A stretch of DNA of 32,493 bases, taken from NCBI GenBank assembly GCA_003280895.1, contig QCDM01000014.1, forward strand, positions 1-32,493, written 5' to 3'. This document shows, piece after piece, positions 8,576 through 15,687 of the stretch. Source of the DNA: Prochlorococcus sp. AG-355-I20. Lineage in GTDB: Bacteria > Cyanobacteriota > Cyanobacteriia > PCC-6307 > Cyanobiaceae. The notes below the pieces were generated by a model. That model was not told the origin of the DNA, made no database searches, and saw only the letters and a list, made by a program, of their open reading frames with translations. The translations under genes were made by a program, and so were the position numbers. The stretch's first letter is position 1; every line of letters starts with the position of its first letter.

Positions 8576-9007
8576 ATGAATGCGAGTTCAAATGTAAGTA
8601 ATGTTGAAATAGCTAATAAAATTGCTTCCACCGCAGCTTTGTTTCGCAAATATTTTCCAGATGCAAGCGTAAACTTTAGTCCCTGGGACAATTCAAATAA
8701 TGAATCCATGCAAGATACTATTGATTTTGCGTTTCATTTCCCTGGTTGGAGTCCTCTTATTGAATGTAGAGCAATACTCTTACAATTAAGAATTGAAAAT
8801 GATAATAATGGCAGAGTTCCGAAATTGTTGGGAATAATAATGCGAGGTATGATTGTTCCCTCCGAGAGATGGAGAGTGGCTACCATCGGTGATTGGGAAA
8901 TGACTGGTACTCATCTACCGCAAAAGGAACAAAAAGATAACCTTTTTTTGGTTTGTAAAGAACTTTATAAGCTATTCTCTACAACATCCGCTGGTAACAA
9001 AAATTAG
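8576..9007 (+). CDS. Conserved hypothetical protein upstream of ho1
   Basis: A 143-residue protein that I do not recognise as a named family. It has no signal peptide or membrane segment. The middle is Trp-rich and orderly (FAFHFPGWSPLIECRAILLQLRI, then VPSERWRVATIGDWEM; here given as two pieces of one region), suggesting a compact alpha/beta fold. Two cysteines are visible (about 64 and 130). It precedes ho1 by 57 bases in the same direction, so a link with bilin or heme metabolism is possible but is only neighbourhood inference. The ATG at 8576 gives MNASSNVSNVEIANK. No clear Shine-Dalgarno sequence is visible, which is common in these genomes. Confidence 0.7.
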   Translation: MNASSNVSNVEIANKIASTAALFRKYFPDASVNFSPWDNSNNESMQDTIDFAFHFPGWSPLIECRAILLQLRIENDNNGRVPKLLGIIMRGMIVPSERWRVATIGDWEMTGTHLPQKEQKDNLFLVCKELYKLFSTTSAGNKN

Positions 9008-9064
9008 CTGTTTTATGTAATTTCCTTGTAGATTAAATACACTTACAAAAATAATTCAAAATAT

Positions 9065-9775
9065 ATGGCAGTTGCTCTTGCAGGACAATTAAGAGAAGGG
9101 ACAAAAAAATCCCATACTATGGCAGAAAATACTGGCTTTGTGGCTTGTTTTTTAAAAGGAGTTGTTGAAAAAAAATCTTATAGAAAATTAATTAGTGATT
9201 TATATTTTGTTTATGAAGCTATGGAAGAAGAAATTGAAAGACTGGTCAATGAGGAACATCCCGTAATAAAACCTATAGGTTTTAAATCATTATTCAGGAA
9301 AGAAACTCTTGTAAATGATCTTAAATTCTATTTTGGTGAAAACTGGAAGAATGAAATTAATATTTCTCACTCAGCAAAAGAATATGTTGAAAGAATCCGC
9401 GAGGTCGCTAAAAATTCACCAGAGCTCTTAGTTGGTCACCACTACACTCGCTATATAGGAGATTTATCTGGGGGGCAAATTTTGAAGAGGATCGCTAAAA
9501 AAGCATTAAATTTGCAGGGAAATGATGGTTTAAATTTTTATGAGTTCGAATTAATTGCTGATGAAAAGAAATTCAAGGAAGAATATTCCCTTACTTTGAA
9601 TCAACTTCCAATAAATCAAAAGACGGCTGATCAAATTATTGATGAAGCTAATCAAGCTTTTACTTACAATATGAAAATGTTTAAGGAGCTTGAAGGTAAC
9701 TTGATTGCTGTTTTAGGCAAGATTGTATTTAATTACATTACAAAAAAAGTTAGGAAAGGAAGTACCGAGACCTAA
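9065..9775 (+). CDS. ho1: Heme oxygenase (biliverdin-producing)
   Basis: Opens heme to biliverdin IX-alpha, CO and iron using reduced ferredoxin, the first step of bilin synthesis. The 236-residue protein begins [20 protein letters not shown], where His17 is the proximal heme ligand. The distal helix signature is [18 protein letters not shown]. Length and motifs match plant and cyanobacterial HO-1. pebA follows after 5 bases and pebB directly after that, so product can pass straight to the two bilin reductases. The ATG at 9065 fits the family N-terminus. The 57-base gap before it holds a TTGTA...TACAA inverted repeat (9026-9048) that could be part of a promoter. Confidence 0.97.
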   Translation: MAVALAGQLREGTKKSHTMAENTGFVACFLKGVVEKKSYRKLISDLYFVYEAMEEEIERLVNEEHPVIKPIGFKSLFRKETLVNDLKFYFGENWKNEINISHSAKEYVERIREVAKNSPELLVGHHYTRYIGDLSGGQILKRIAKKALNLQGNDGLNFYEFELIADEKKFKEEYSLTLNQLPINQKTADQIIDEANQAFTYNMKMFKELEGNLIAVLGKIVFNYITKKVRKGSTET

Positions 9776-9780
9776 TATTT

Positions 9781-10491
9781 ATGTTTGATTCATTAGTTGA
9801 TTTCCTTAAAACCAATATTGATGAATTAAATGGAGATGAATTACAAATATCTAGTGAATTTAAAGAACATAAAAATGAAGACTCAAAATATATTATTAGA
9901 AATTGGCTTTTTTCTTCTCCCGAATATAGAAAGTGGCGAATAACAAGATTAGATGGTGGCAAAAAACTGCAAGTGTTAAATACGGTAGCATATCCTAATT
10001 TTGATAGTGAATTGCCTATTTTAGGAGCTGATATTTTATGGTTTGGAACTTCTCAAAAGTTATTGGCAATACTTGATTATCAACCTTTAATTCAAGAAAA
10101 CAAATATCTTGAAAAATATTGTTCAAGTTTAGGTACTATTAAGGAAAAATATTCTGAATTTGATAATAATAAAATGAAGAATATATATGATTCAAAAAAG
10201 TATTTTTCCCCATGGGTGATTATATGTAGAGGAAATAAATTAAATCTTGATAGAGATTTAAACAATATTTTCCATTCATTTGTAAATAATTATTTGAACA
10301 TTTATAAATCGAATCCTGTTAATCAATTTTTAAATGCAGAAGAAATAAAGATTAATCAAATTAAATATGATAAGTACAGTTTTGAAAAAGACCCTGCAGA
10401 TAAATTGTTTAAATCTTTTTTTGGAGAAAAATGGACAAAAAAGTTTATTGATAAATTTTTATTTACATTAAATAATGAGATTATTCATTGA
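9781..10491 (+). CDS. pebA: 15,16-dihydrobiliverdin:ferredoxin oxidoreductase
   Basis: Ferredoxin-dependent bilin reductase converting biliverdin to 15,16-dihydrobiliverdin. The 236-residue protein has [15 protein letters not shown]. It then has [12 protein letters not shown], where Asp84 is at the position of the catalytic Asp of this enzyme family. LAILDYQPL and, near the C-terminus, [15 protein letters not shown] follow. It is distinguished from PebB by its length, by its position directly after ho1, and by the ADILWFG motif. pebB starts on the base after its stop codon (TGA ATG at 10489-10494), implying translational coupling and probably channelling of the intermediate. Confidence 0.93.
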   Translation: MFDSLVDFLKTNIDELNGDELQISSEFKEHKNEDSKYIIRNWLFSSPEYRKWRITRLDGGKKLQVLNTVAYPNFDSELPILGADILWFGTSQKLLAILDYQPLIQENKYLEKYCSSLGTIKEKYSEFDNNKMKNIYDSKKYFSPWVIICRGNKLNLDRDLNNIFHSFVNNYLNIYKSNPVNQFLNAEEIKINQIKYDKYSFEKDPADKLFKSFFGEKWTKKFIDKFLFTLNNEIIH

Positions 10492-11253
10492 ATGTTAATA
10501 CAAGATACTATTTTTTACAGGCCAGATTGGAGATGGCATAATTTTTTAAAATATTTAACAAATAATTTAAGTAAATATAACTGTTTAGAAAAAACAATTC
10601 CCTCGGAATATTCTTATAAAGATTCAACTTATGGTTCAAAAAAATTAAAAAAAAATGTAAATCTATCTACTTGGGGTGTAACGCATAAAAAAAGAATTCA
10701 ATTCGCAAGGGCAGTTTGTATAAATAGTCCAAATTATTCTGTTTTAAATTTTTTAATTATTCCTAATACTATTTATAACGTCCCATTTTTTGGAGTAGAT
10801 TTTGTTTCTCTACCTAATAGTTATTTATTAGTGTTAGATTTTCAGCCTTCATTAGAAATACAAAATCAATACAACAATGAGTTATTAGAAAAACTTATAA
10901 AACTCAAAAATCATTGTCATTCATCACTCCCATTAGCTCAAAAAATGTCAGCTGATGTAGCTAGATTTTTTTCTCCAGGAGTAATATGGTCAAAATTACC
11001 AAAAGAAGAAAGAAGTGATTTTTTAATTACCAATAAGCTTTATCCCTCATTTAAGGAATATCTTGATTTGTATTTAGAAATTCTTTTCGAAAGCAAAGAA
11101 GTCAATATTGAACTGCAAAACGAATTAATAAACGGTCAAAAAAATTATTTGAATTATAGAAGAGATAACGATCCAGCAAGGCCAATGTTGTCGAGTTTGT
11201 TTGGTAAAGAATTTACTGAATCTTTAATTGAAGAAGTTTTATTTACTACTTAA
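10492..11253 (+). CDS. pebB: Phycoerythrobilin:ferredoxin oxidoreductase
   Basis: Reduces 15,16-dihydrobiliverdin to phycoerythrobilin. The 253-residue protein opens with [38 protein letters not shown] contains Asp103 at the catalytic-loop position. Near the C-terminus [13 protein letters not shown] matches the second conserved Asp region of the ferredoxin-dependent bilin reductase family. There is no gap after pebA. High-light Prochlorococcus keep this enzyme pair although they have almost no phycoerythrin, so its product may serve as a cofactor or signal rather than for light harvesting; that is established puzzle plus inference. The phosphatase gene follows after 32 bases, with a TATAAT at 11260-11265 that may give it its own promoter. 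Confidence 0.93.
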   Translation: MLIQDTIFYRPDWRWHNFLKYLTNNLSKYNCLEKTIPSEYSYKDSTYGSKKLKKNVNLSTWGVTHKKRIQFARAVCINSPNYSVLNFLIIPNTIYNVPFFGVDFVSLPNSYLLVLDFQPSLEIQNQYNNELLEKLIKLKNHCHSSLPLAQKMSADVARFFSPGVIWSKLPKEERSDFLITNKLYPSFKEYLDLYLEILFESKEVNIELQNELINGQKNYLNYRRDNDPARPMLSSLFGKEFTESLIEEVLFTT

Positions 11254-11285
11254 AAGTCTTATAATCAACTGAAGTTTGAAATCAT

Positions 11286-11759
11286 ATGAATAAAATTTCT
11301 GTTCTTTTTGTATGTTTGGGAAATATTTGTAGGTCTCCTGCAGCAGAAGCTATTTTTGTAAGTCTACTTGAAAAGAAGGGATTAACCGATGGCTTTATTG
11401 TAGATTCTGCTGGAACTGGGAGTTGGCATATTGGAAAAAAAGCTGACTCTAGGATGAGAATTGCTGCAAAAAGAAGAGATATAAATATCTTAAGCAGAGC
11501 TCGTCAAATTACTAGCGAAGATTTTGACGAATTTAATTATATTATTACGATGGACGATTCAAATTTTAGAAATATTCAAGATCTTAAAAATAGAACAGCT
11601 TCAACTGGTTTTGCATCAATAAAAAAAATACAAGATTTTAGATCAGTTTTTAATGAGCAAGAAGTTCCTGATCCATATTTCGGAGGTGATGAGGGCTTCG
11701 ATTATGTCCTTGATATTTTAGAAGACTCTGTAAACGGTTTTTTGGAAAGTATTTCTTGA
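11286..11759 (+). CDS. Low-molecular-weight protein-tyrosine phosphatase
   Basis: A 157-residue cytoplasmic phosphatase. The P-loop VCLGNICRSPAAEAIF holds the nucleophile Cys10 and Arg16 of the C-X5-R signature. VPDPYFGGDEGFDYVL carries the general acid Asp at about 129. Length and motif order are exactly those of the family. Substrates are unknown; arsenate reductases of the same fold are an alternative, but the DPY motif favours a tyrosine phosphatase. It follows pebB with a possible TATAAT (11260-11265) 14 bases before the presumed transcription start region, so it may be transcribed separately. Its stop codon is 2 bases from the stop of panC-cmk on the opposite strand. Confidence 0.9.
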   Translation: MNKISVLFVCLGNICRSPAAEAIFVSLLEKKGLTDGFIVDSAGTGSWHIGKKADSRMRIAAKRRDINILSRARQITSEDFDEFNYIITMDDSNFRNIQDLKNRTASTGFASIKKIQDFRSVFNEQEVPDPYFGGDEGFDYVLDILEDSVNGFLESIS

Positions 11760-11761
11760 AT

Positions 11762-13294
11762 TTATTTGATCTCAGTCTCTTTAGGAATCTTGTCATTATA
11801 AAGGTCAATAATTTTATCCACAACCTCATTAATTGTATATCCGTCCGTGATAATTTCTATTGCGTCATTCGCTTTTATTAGAGGTGAAATTTCCCTATTG
11901 GAATCTTCAAAATCTCTTTTCTTTATAAGTTCTTTTAATGTATGAAGGTCTATTTCTTGTGAGTCTTTACTATTTTTATCAGATTTTCTTCTTTTTGCTC
12001 TTTCATCGATGCTAGCAGTTAAAAATATTTTAAGTTCTGCATGAGGAAAAACAGTAGTTCCTATATCTCTACCCTCAGCTACAAGTCCCCCTGATGCTCC
12101 AATTTTTCTTTGTTCTTCTACTAAGAATTTTCTTACTTCTTTTATTGAGGAAATTTTAGAAACGATGGAACTTATCTTTTGCGACCTAATTTTTTCAGTA
12201 ACACAGTAGTTATTAACATAAACATCCTGATGTGAATTTGTATTCGACTTAAAAACTATTGATATATCTTGAAGAATATTCTGTAATTTTTTTTCTTTTT
12301 TATAATCAATACTTTCTTTTAAAATAAGCCAACTCAATGCCCTATACATTGCGCCAGTATCTAAATATAAAAGTTTAAGTTTCTTCGCTATTAATTTTGT
12401 TACAGTACTTTTACCTGAACCTGCTGGACCATCAATTGCAATAATCGGCCTTCTTTTCATTAGAAAAACGTGATCAATTAATCTTGTCTCTCCACATCTT
12501 ATCGCACCAGCCAATAACGAAATATTATCCTCAAGCCTTGCTTTTTGGAGAGTATGAGGGTGTAAATGTTCTAAATATTCAATTGAAATTTTTTTTGCTG
12601 ATAGCTTCTTAATTATTTGGTTTAAATTGATCTTTTTATCTTGTTGAAAATTTTTTTTTGCTTCTAATAACTCACGTGAAAAAAATTGAATCAATTTTCT
12701 TTCGTTTTTTGATAAATGTACATTACGTGAACTTAAAGGAATTCCATCAAAATCTCTTTGTGTAGGTATGGATTTAATAGCAACATTTAATTTCTTTCTA
12801 AGGACAAGATTTTTTAAAATTAAAAGTTGTTGCCAATCTTTTTCTCCTAAGTAAAGATTTTTTGGCTTGATGAGATTAAGTAATCTATAAACTACTGTAC
12901 AAACGCCATCAAAATGTCCAATTCGATTTAATCCACATAATGCAGAAGATAATTCTTTTGGAGCTTTTAGGAATTTAATATTTTTATTATTCGGTGGATA
13001 TATATCGTCATTACTTGGGATGAAGATAGCATCTGCGCCATTTGAAAAGGAGATTTTTATATCATCATCAATTGTTTGAGGGTAATTCTCTAAATCTAAC
13101 TTGTTATCAAATTGAAGTGGATTAATAAAAATACTAACTAAATTAATATTAGAATTGTCATTTTTTGCTGTTGATATTAGTTTAATATGACCATCATGAA
13201 GATTACCCATTGTTGGAATGAAGTTAATTTCACTATTTATATTTCTCCTCCAATTTTCTATTTCTTCAGTTTTCCTTATGATTACTTTCTTCAC
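11762..13294 (-). CDS. panC/cmk: Bifunctional pantothenate synthetase / cytidylate kinase
   Basis: One polypeptide with two enzymes. The N-terminal half joins pantoate and beta-alanine to make pantothenate (coenzyme A pathway). The C-terminal half phosphorylates CMP and dCMP. PanC motifs are NFIPTMGNLHDGH-like FIPTMGNLHDGHIKL near the start, LGEKDWQQL and IPLSSRNVHLS. The kinase begins near residue 275 with RRPIIAIDGPAGSGKSTVTK (P-loop) and LYLDTGAMYRALSW, then VAEGRDIGTTVFP. I chose the GTG at 13294 (VKKVIIRKTEE, 510 residues) because family proteins start just before this segment. The frame also contains TTG at 13345, which would add 17 residues. This fusion is known from cyanobacteria. It is divergent from purM and converges on the phosphatase. 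Confidence 0.93.
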   Translation of the reverse strand: MKKVIIRKTEEIENWRRNINSEINFIPTMGNLHDGHIKLISTAKNDNSNINLVSIFINPLQFDNKLDLENYPQTIDDDIKISFSNGADAIFIPSNDDIYPPNNKNIKFLKAPKELSSALCGLNRIGHFDGVCTVVYRLLNLIKPKNLYLGEKDWQQLLILKNLVLRKKLNVAIKSIPTQRDFDGIPLSSRNVHLSKNERKLIQFFSRELLEAKKNFQQDKKINLNQIIKKLSAKKISIEYLEHLHPHTLQKARLEDNISLLAGAIRCGETRLIDHVFLMKRRPIIAIDGPAGSGKSTVTKLIAKKLKLLYLDTGAMYRALSWLILKESIDYKKEKKLQNILQDISIVFKSNTNSHQDVYVNNYCVTEKIRSQKISSIVSKISSIKEVRKFLVEEQRKIGASGGLVAEGRDIGTTVFPHAELKIFLTASIDERAKRRKSDKNSKDSQEIDLHTLKELIKKRDFEDSNREISPLIKANDAIEIITDGYTINEVVDKIIDLYNDKIPKETEIK

Positions 13295-13391
13295 TTTGTT
13301 TTTAAAAATAAATCTATTTGATAAATAATTACTGGACAAAAGCAATCTTAGGAGGAATATCTATATAGGGAAAGTCTATCATTTTTATTTC

Positions 13392-14435
13392 ATGGATTAC
13401 AAAACATCAGGGGTTGATATAGAAGCTGGGCGAGAATTTGTTTCCGAAATTAAACAGGCAGTTGAAGGAACTCATACATCTAATGTGATTGAGGGGATTG
13501 GCGGGTTCGGAGGTTTGTTTAGAATTCCTATCGATAGTTTTAAAAAACCAGTTCTTGTTTCAGGTACTGATGGTGTTGGAACAAAATTAGAATTAGCTCA
13601 AAGTAAAAACTTTCACTTTGAGGTAGGTATTGATTTAGTTGCTATGTGTATGAACGATATTATTACTAGTGGTGCAAAACCTCTATTTTTTCTAGATTAT
13701 ATTGCTACCGGTAAGCTTGATAAGAAACAATTATTGAGGGTTGTTCAGGGAATTTCACATGGATGCGGAGAAAATAACTGTTCATTACTCGGCGGAGAAA
13801 CTGCTGAAATGCCTGGATTTTATTCAAAAAATAAGTATGATCTTGCAGGATTTTGTGTTGGAATAGTTGATGAGGATAAGCTTATTAATGGTAAAAAAGT
13901 CTCTGAAAATGACTTAATAATTGCTTTAAAAAGTAATGGAATTCATAGTAACGGCTTTAGTTTAGTAAGAAAAATTATTCAAAACAATAACCAAATAGAT
14001 AAAGAATTTGAAGAAGTTTCTCACTTAAATTTTTATGATGAGTTACTGAAACCTACAAAAATTTACAATAATGTAGTTAACCAAATGTTATCTGAAGATA
14101 TTGAGATTAAAGCAATGTCTCATATAACTGGAGGAGGAATTCCAGAAAATTTACCAAGATGTATTCCTTCTGATTTTATTCCTTATATCAATACCAGTTC
14201 TTGGCAAATACCTATATTATTCAAATTCCTTAAAGAGAAAGGATCTATTCCTGAAAAAGATTTTTGGAATACTTTCAATCTTGGAGTGGGATTTTGTTTA
14301 ATTATTGATAAACAATTTAAGGACGCGATATTAAGTATCTGTAAAGATTATGATATAGATAGTTGGGAAATTGGAAAGATAGTTCGAAAAAATGATTCAA
14401 CAATTAGTAAATTTTTGCCAGAAATTTTAACTTAA
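13392..14435 (+). CDS. purM: Phosphoribosylformylglycinamidine cyclo-ligase (AIR synthetase)
   Basis: Closes the imidazole ring in purine synthesis, turning FGAM and ATP into AIR. The 347-residue protein shows GIGGFGGLFRIP, VSGTDGVGTKLELAQ, VGIDLVAMCMNDIITSGAKP, LLGGETAEMPGFY and SNGIHSNGFSLVRK. Near the C-terminus it has MSHITGGGIPENLPR and NLGVGFCLII. All are in the canonical PurM order and length. It is divergent from panC-cmk; the gap between start codons is about 97 bases if the GTG start is right. A 130-base gap separates it from the next gene, so that gene probably has its own promoter. Confidence 0.97.
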   Translation: MDYKTSGVDIEAGREFVSEIKQAVEGTHTSNVIEGIGGFGGLFRIPIDSFKKPVLVSGTDGVGTKLELAQSKNFHFEVGIDLVAMCMNDIITSGAKPLFFLDYIATGKLDKKQLLRVVQGISHGCGENNCSLLGGETAEMPGFYSKNKYDLAGFCVGIVDEDKLINGKKVSENDLIIALKSNGIHSNGFSLVRKIIQNNNQIDKEFEEVSHLNFYDELLKPTKIYNNVVNQMLSEDIEIKAMSHITGGGIPENLPRCIPSDFIPYINTSSWQIPILFKFLKEKGSIPEKDFWNTFNLGVGFCLIIDKQFKDAILSICKDYDIDSWEIGKIVRKNDSTISKFLPEILT

Positions 14436-14503
14436 ATTTTTTTATCTTTTAAAATGAGTTTAAAAAATTATTTTTTATACCCAAATGAAAAAGTTAGGTG
14501 TAA

Positions 14504-14533
14504 TATAATAAAATTACCGCCGAATTATATCGG
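14504..14533 (+). promoter_or_regulatory. Likely -10 box and inverted repeat upstream of the 14566 gene
   Basis: TATAAT at 14504-14509 matches the sigma-70 -10 consensus exactly, though no good -35 lies 17 bases above it. Just downstream, CCGA and TCGG arms (14520-14533) form a small inverted repeat that stands out in AT-rich surroundings. It would fall at or just after the transcription start. It could be an operator; four-base arms are weak evidence. Confidence 0.35.
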
Positions 14534-14565
14534 AAGTTTAAGTATTAAGATTTAACCTTTATTCA

Positions 14566-15210
14566 ATGCCCTTTGCAAATAATCAAAGAATTACACGTAG
14601 ACGTAGTTCAGCTGGTCCTACACCTCCAAAAAGGCCAATAGGTAATAATTCTGAATCAATTGGTAGACAGGCACAAGGACCAAGGCCAACTTTCCTAACA
14701 CTAAGGGATCATGGGAAGGTTTTTGTCGCTGATTTACCTAATTTGTCAGATGGTCAATTAGCGCATATTAGTAAAGAAGCTAATGAAGTTTTAAATAGTT
14801 TGGAAAAAAGACTTAGTGATCTTGAAAATGAACCTAATGTTAGTAATCCGGAAAATGATACGCTGATAAAAGCTTCTACCAAAAGAGATGTCACACTGAG
14901 GTTTATTAAATCAATAGAAGAAGAACAAGAACATAGAAAGAATAATCCTGCTTTACGAGATGCTGCATCTGAATCATTACCTAGAACTTTTCTTGAGGTT
15001 GCAAGACACAGATTGCCTGGAGCAACTTTTGATTCACTACTTCGAGAGGCTCTTGAAGCTTGTGCAGTTGATGAAAGTACTGAAGAAAATCAAGTTAGTG
15101 ATGAGCCTAAAGAAACTGTAAAAATTATGGATATACCTTCTTCCAACACTAATGCTTCACTTGTTGTTAGTATCGACTCAAGTGATGCTTCCAAGAATGA
15201 CTCTATTTGA
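14566..15210 (+). CDS. Conserved hypothetical protein with disordered ends
   Basis: A 214-residue protein without a family I recognise. The first 40 residues are basic and Pro/Ser-rich (ITRRRSSAGPTPPKRP) and look disordered. Residues about 45-110 are charged and probably helical, with a possible coiled coil around LAHISKEANEVLNSLEKRL. FLEVARHRLPGATFDSLLREALEAC (in two parts, about 142-165) looks like a folded helical segment. The last 45 residues are acidic and Ser-rich. The basic head and acidic tail suggest a nucleic-acid or protein partner, but that is inference. It overlaps the tetracysteine microprotein by 14 bases, so the two are probably translated together. Confidence 0.7.
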   Translation: MPFANNQRITRRRSSAGPTPPKRPIGNNSESIGRQAQGPRPTFLTLRDHGKVFVADLPNLSDGQLAHISKEANEVLNSLEKRLSDLENEPNVSNPENDTLIKASTKRDVTLRFIKSIEEEQEHRKNNPALRDAASESLPRTFLEVARHRLPGATFDSLLREALEACAVDESTEENQVSDEPKETVKIMDIPSSNTNASLVVSIDSSDASKNDSI

Positions 15211-15364
15211 TTCAACACAAGAGTTAAAAAGTTTTAAAGACCAAAATAATTCAAAAATTAACCTTATTTCAGAGAAAGATCCAATTTTATGTAATTATTG
15301 CAAAAGGACTACATCAAATGGTGTTAGATGTTTAGGTATGTGTGTAGCAGATAATGATTACTAA
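15197..15364 (+). CDS. Small tetracysteine protein (possible zinc binding)
   Basis: A 55-residue product starting at the ATG at 15197, which overlaps the end of the preceding gene by 14 bases in another frame. In-frame ATGs at 15185 and 15152 would only add residues that overlap that gene further. Residues 30-49 read ILCNYCKRTTSNGVRCLGMC, with Cys32, Cys35, Cys45 and Cys49 spaced C-X2-C-X9-C-X3-C. This is a plausible zinc or iron-sulfur site, preceded by a polar segment. No named family is recognised. The overlapping-start arrangement and the conserved-looking cysteine cluster favour a real gene. A long hairpin follows 27 bases after the stop codon. Confidence 0.6.
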   Translation: MTLFDSTQELKSFKDQNNSKINLISEKDPILCNYCKRTTSNGVRCLGMCVADNDY

Positions 15365-15391
15365 AATAATTCAAATTCCTATATAAATAAT

Positions 15392-15444
15392 CTGATGAAA
15401 ATAATTAATAAATCAACTGAATTTTATTTATTAATAGATATCAG
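15392..15444. terminator. Two-part hairpin downstream of the tetracysteine gene
   Basis: ATTAATAAAT (15404-15413) pairs perfectly with ATTTATTAAT (15426-15435). Outside these, CTGAT (15392-15396) pairs with ATCAG (15440-15444), with unequal internal loops of 7 and 4 bases. The plus-strand sequence after it is A-rich rather than a clean T tract. It is therefore not a textbook intrinsic terminator and could instead protect a 3' end. The rest of the 15365-15574 gap is AT-rich, with no gene seen. Confidence 0.4.
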
Positions 15445-15526
15445 GTATTATTAAAAAAAATAAATAAAAGATTATTTTTCTATATATCAAATAAGTAATT
15501 GAAACTTTATAACCTTTATTTGAAAT

Positions 15527-15547
15527 TGAAGTTCTTAGAAAACTTCA
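15527..15547 (-). terminator. Hairpin downstream of tRNA-Cys
   Basis: TGAAGTT (15527-15533) and AACTTCA (15541-15547) form a 7-bp stem with a 7-base loop, starting about 27 bases past the 3' end of tRNA-Cys on the minus strand. No strong T tract follows in that direction, so termination is only a possibility. A run of seven T precedes the stem on the minus strand. Confidence 0.3.
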
Positions 15548-15574
15548 CAATTAAATGCGTAAAAAAATTAAATA

Positions 15575-15645
15575 AGGCGGCACCCAGATTCGAACTGGGG
15601 ATAAAGGATTTGCAATCCTCTGCCTTACCACTTGGCCATGCCGCC
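15575..15645 (-). tRNA. trnC: tRNA-Cys (anticodon GCA)
   Basis: Read on the minus strand, the acceptor arms GGCGGCA and TGCCGCC pair over 7 bp with a U discriminator, as expected for tRNA-Cys. The D arm is GCC...GGC. The anticodon arm GAGGA-TTGCAAA-TCCTT places GCA in the loop. The T arm CCCAG-TTCGAAT-CTGGG is perfect. No CCA is encoded. The gene lies antisense to an open frame that runs into the LpxB-like gene downstream, which must therefore start after the tRNA. Confidence 0.97.
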
Positions 15646-15687
15646 GAAAAAGAATCGATTGAGTCTTTTTATGATCTTAACAGTAAG

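Noticed and set aside
8545..8601. An 18-codon frame (MSFSKKYSAIYECEF...) overlapping the start of the 8576 gene
   Set aside because: Could be an upstream regulatory ORF, but there is no ribosome site or composition signal, and a frame of this length is expected by chance.
9026..9048. TTGTA...TACAA inverted repeat upstream of ho1 as an NtcA site
   Set aside because: The spacing between the half sites is 13 bases, not the 8 of GTA-N8-TAC, so it does not match NtcA.
13350..13355. AGGAGG resembling a strong Shine-Dalgarno sequence upstream of purM
   Set aside because: It lies 36 bases before the purM ATG with no start codon at proper distance after it, so it does not act as a normal ribosome site.
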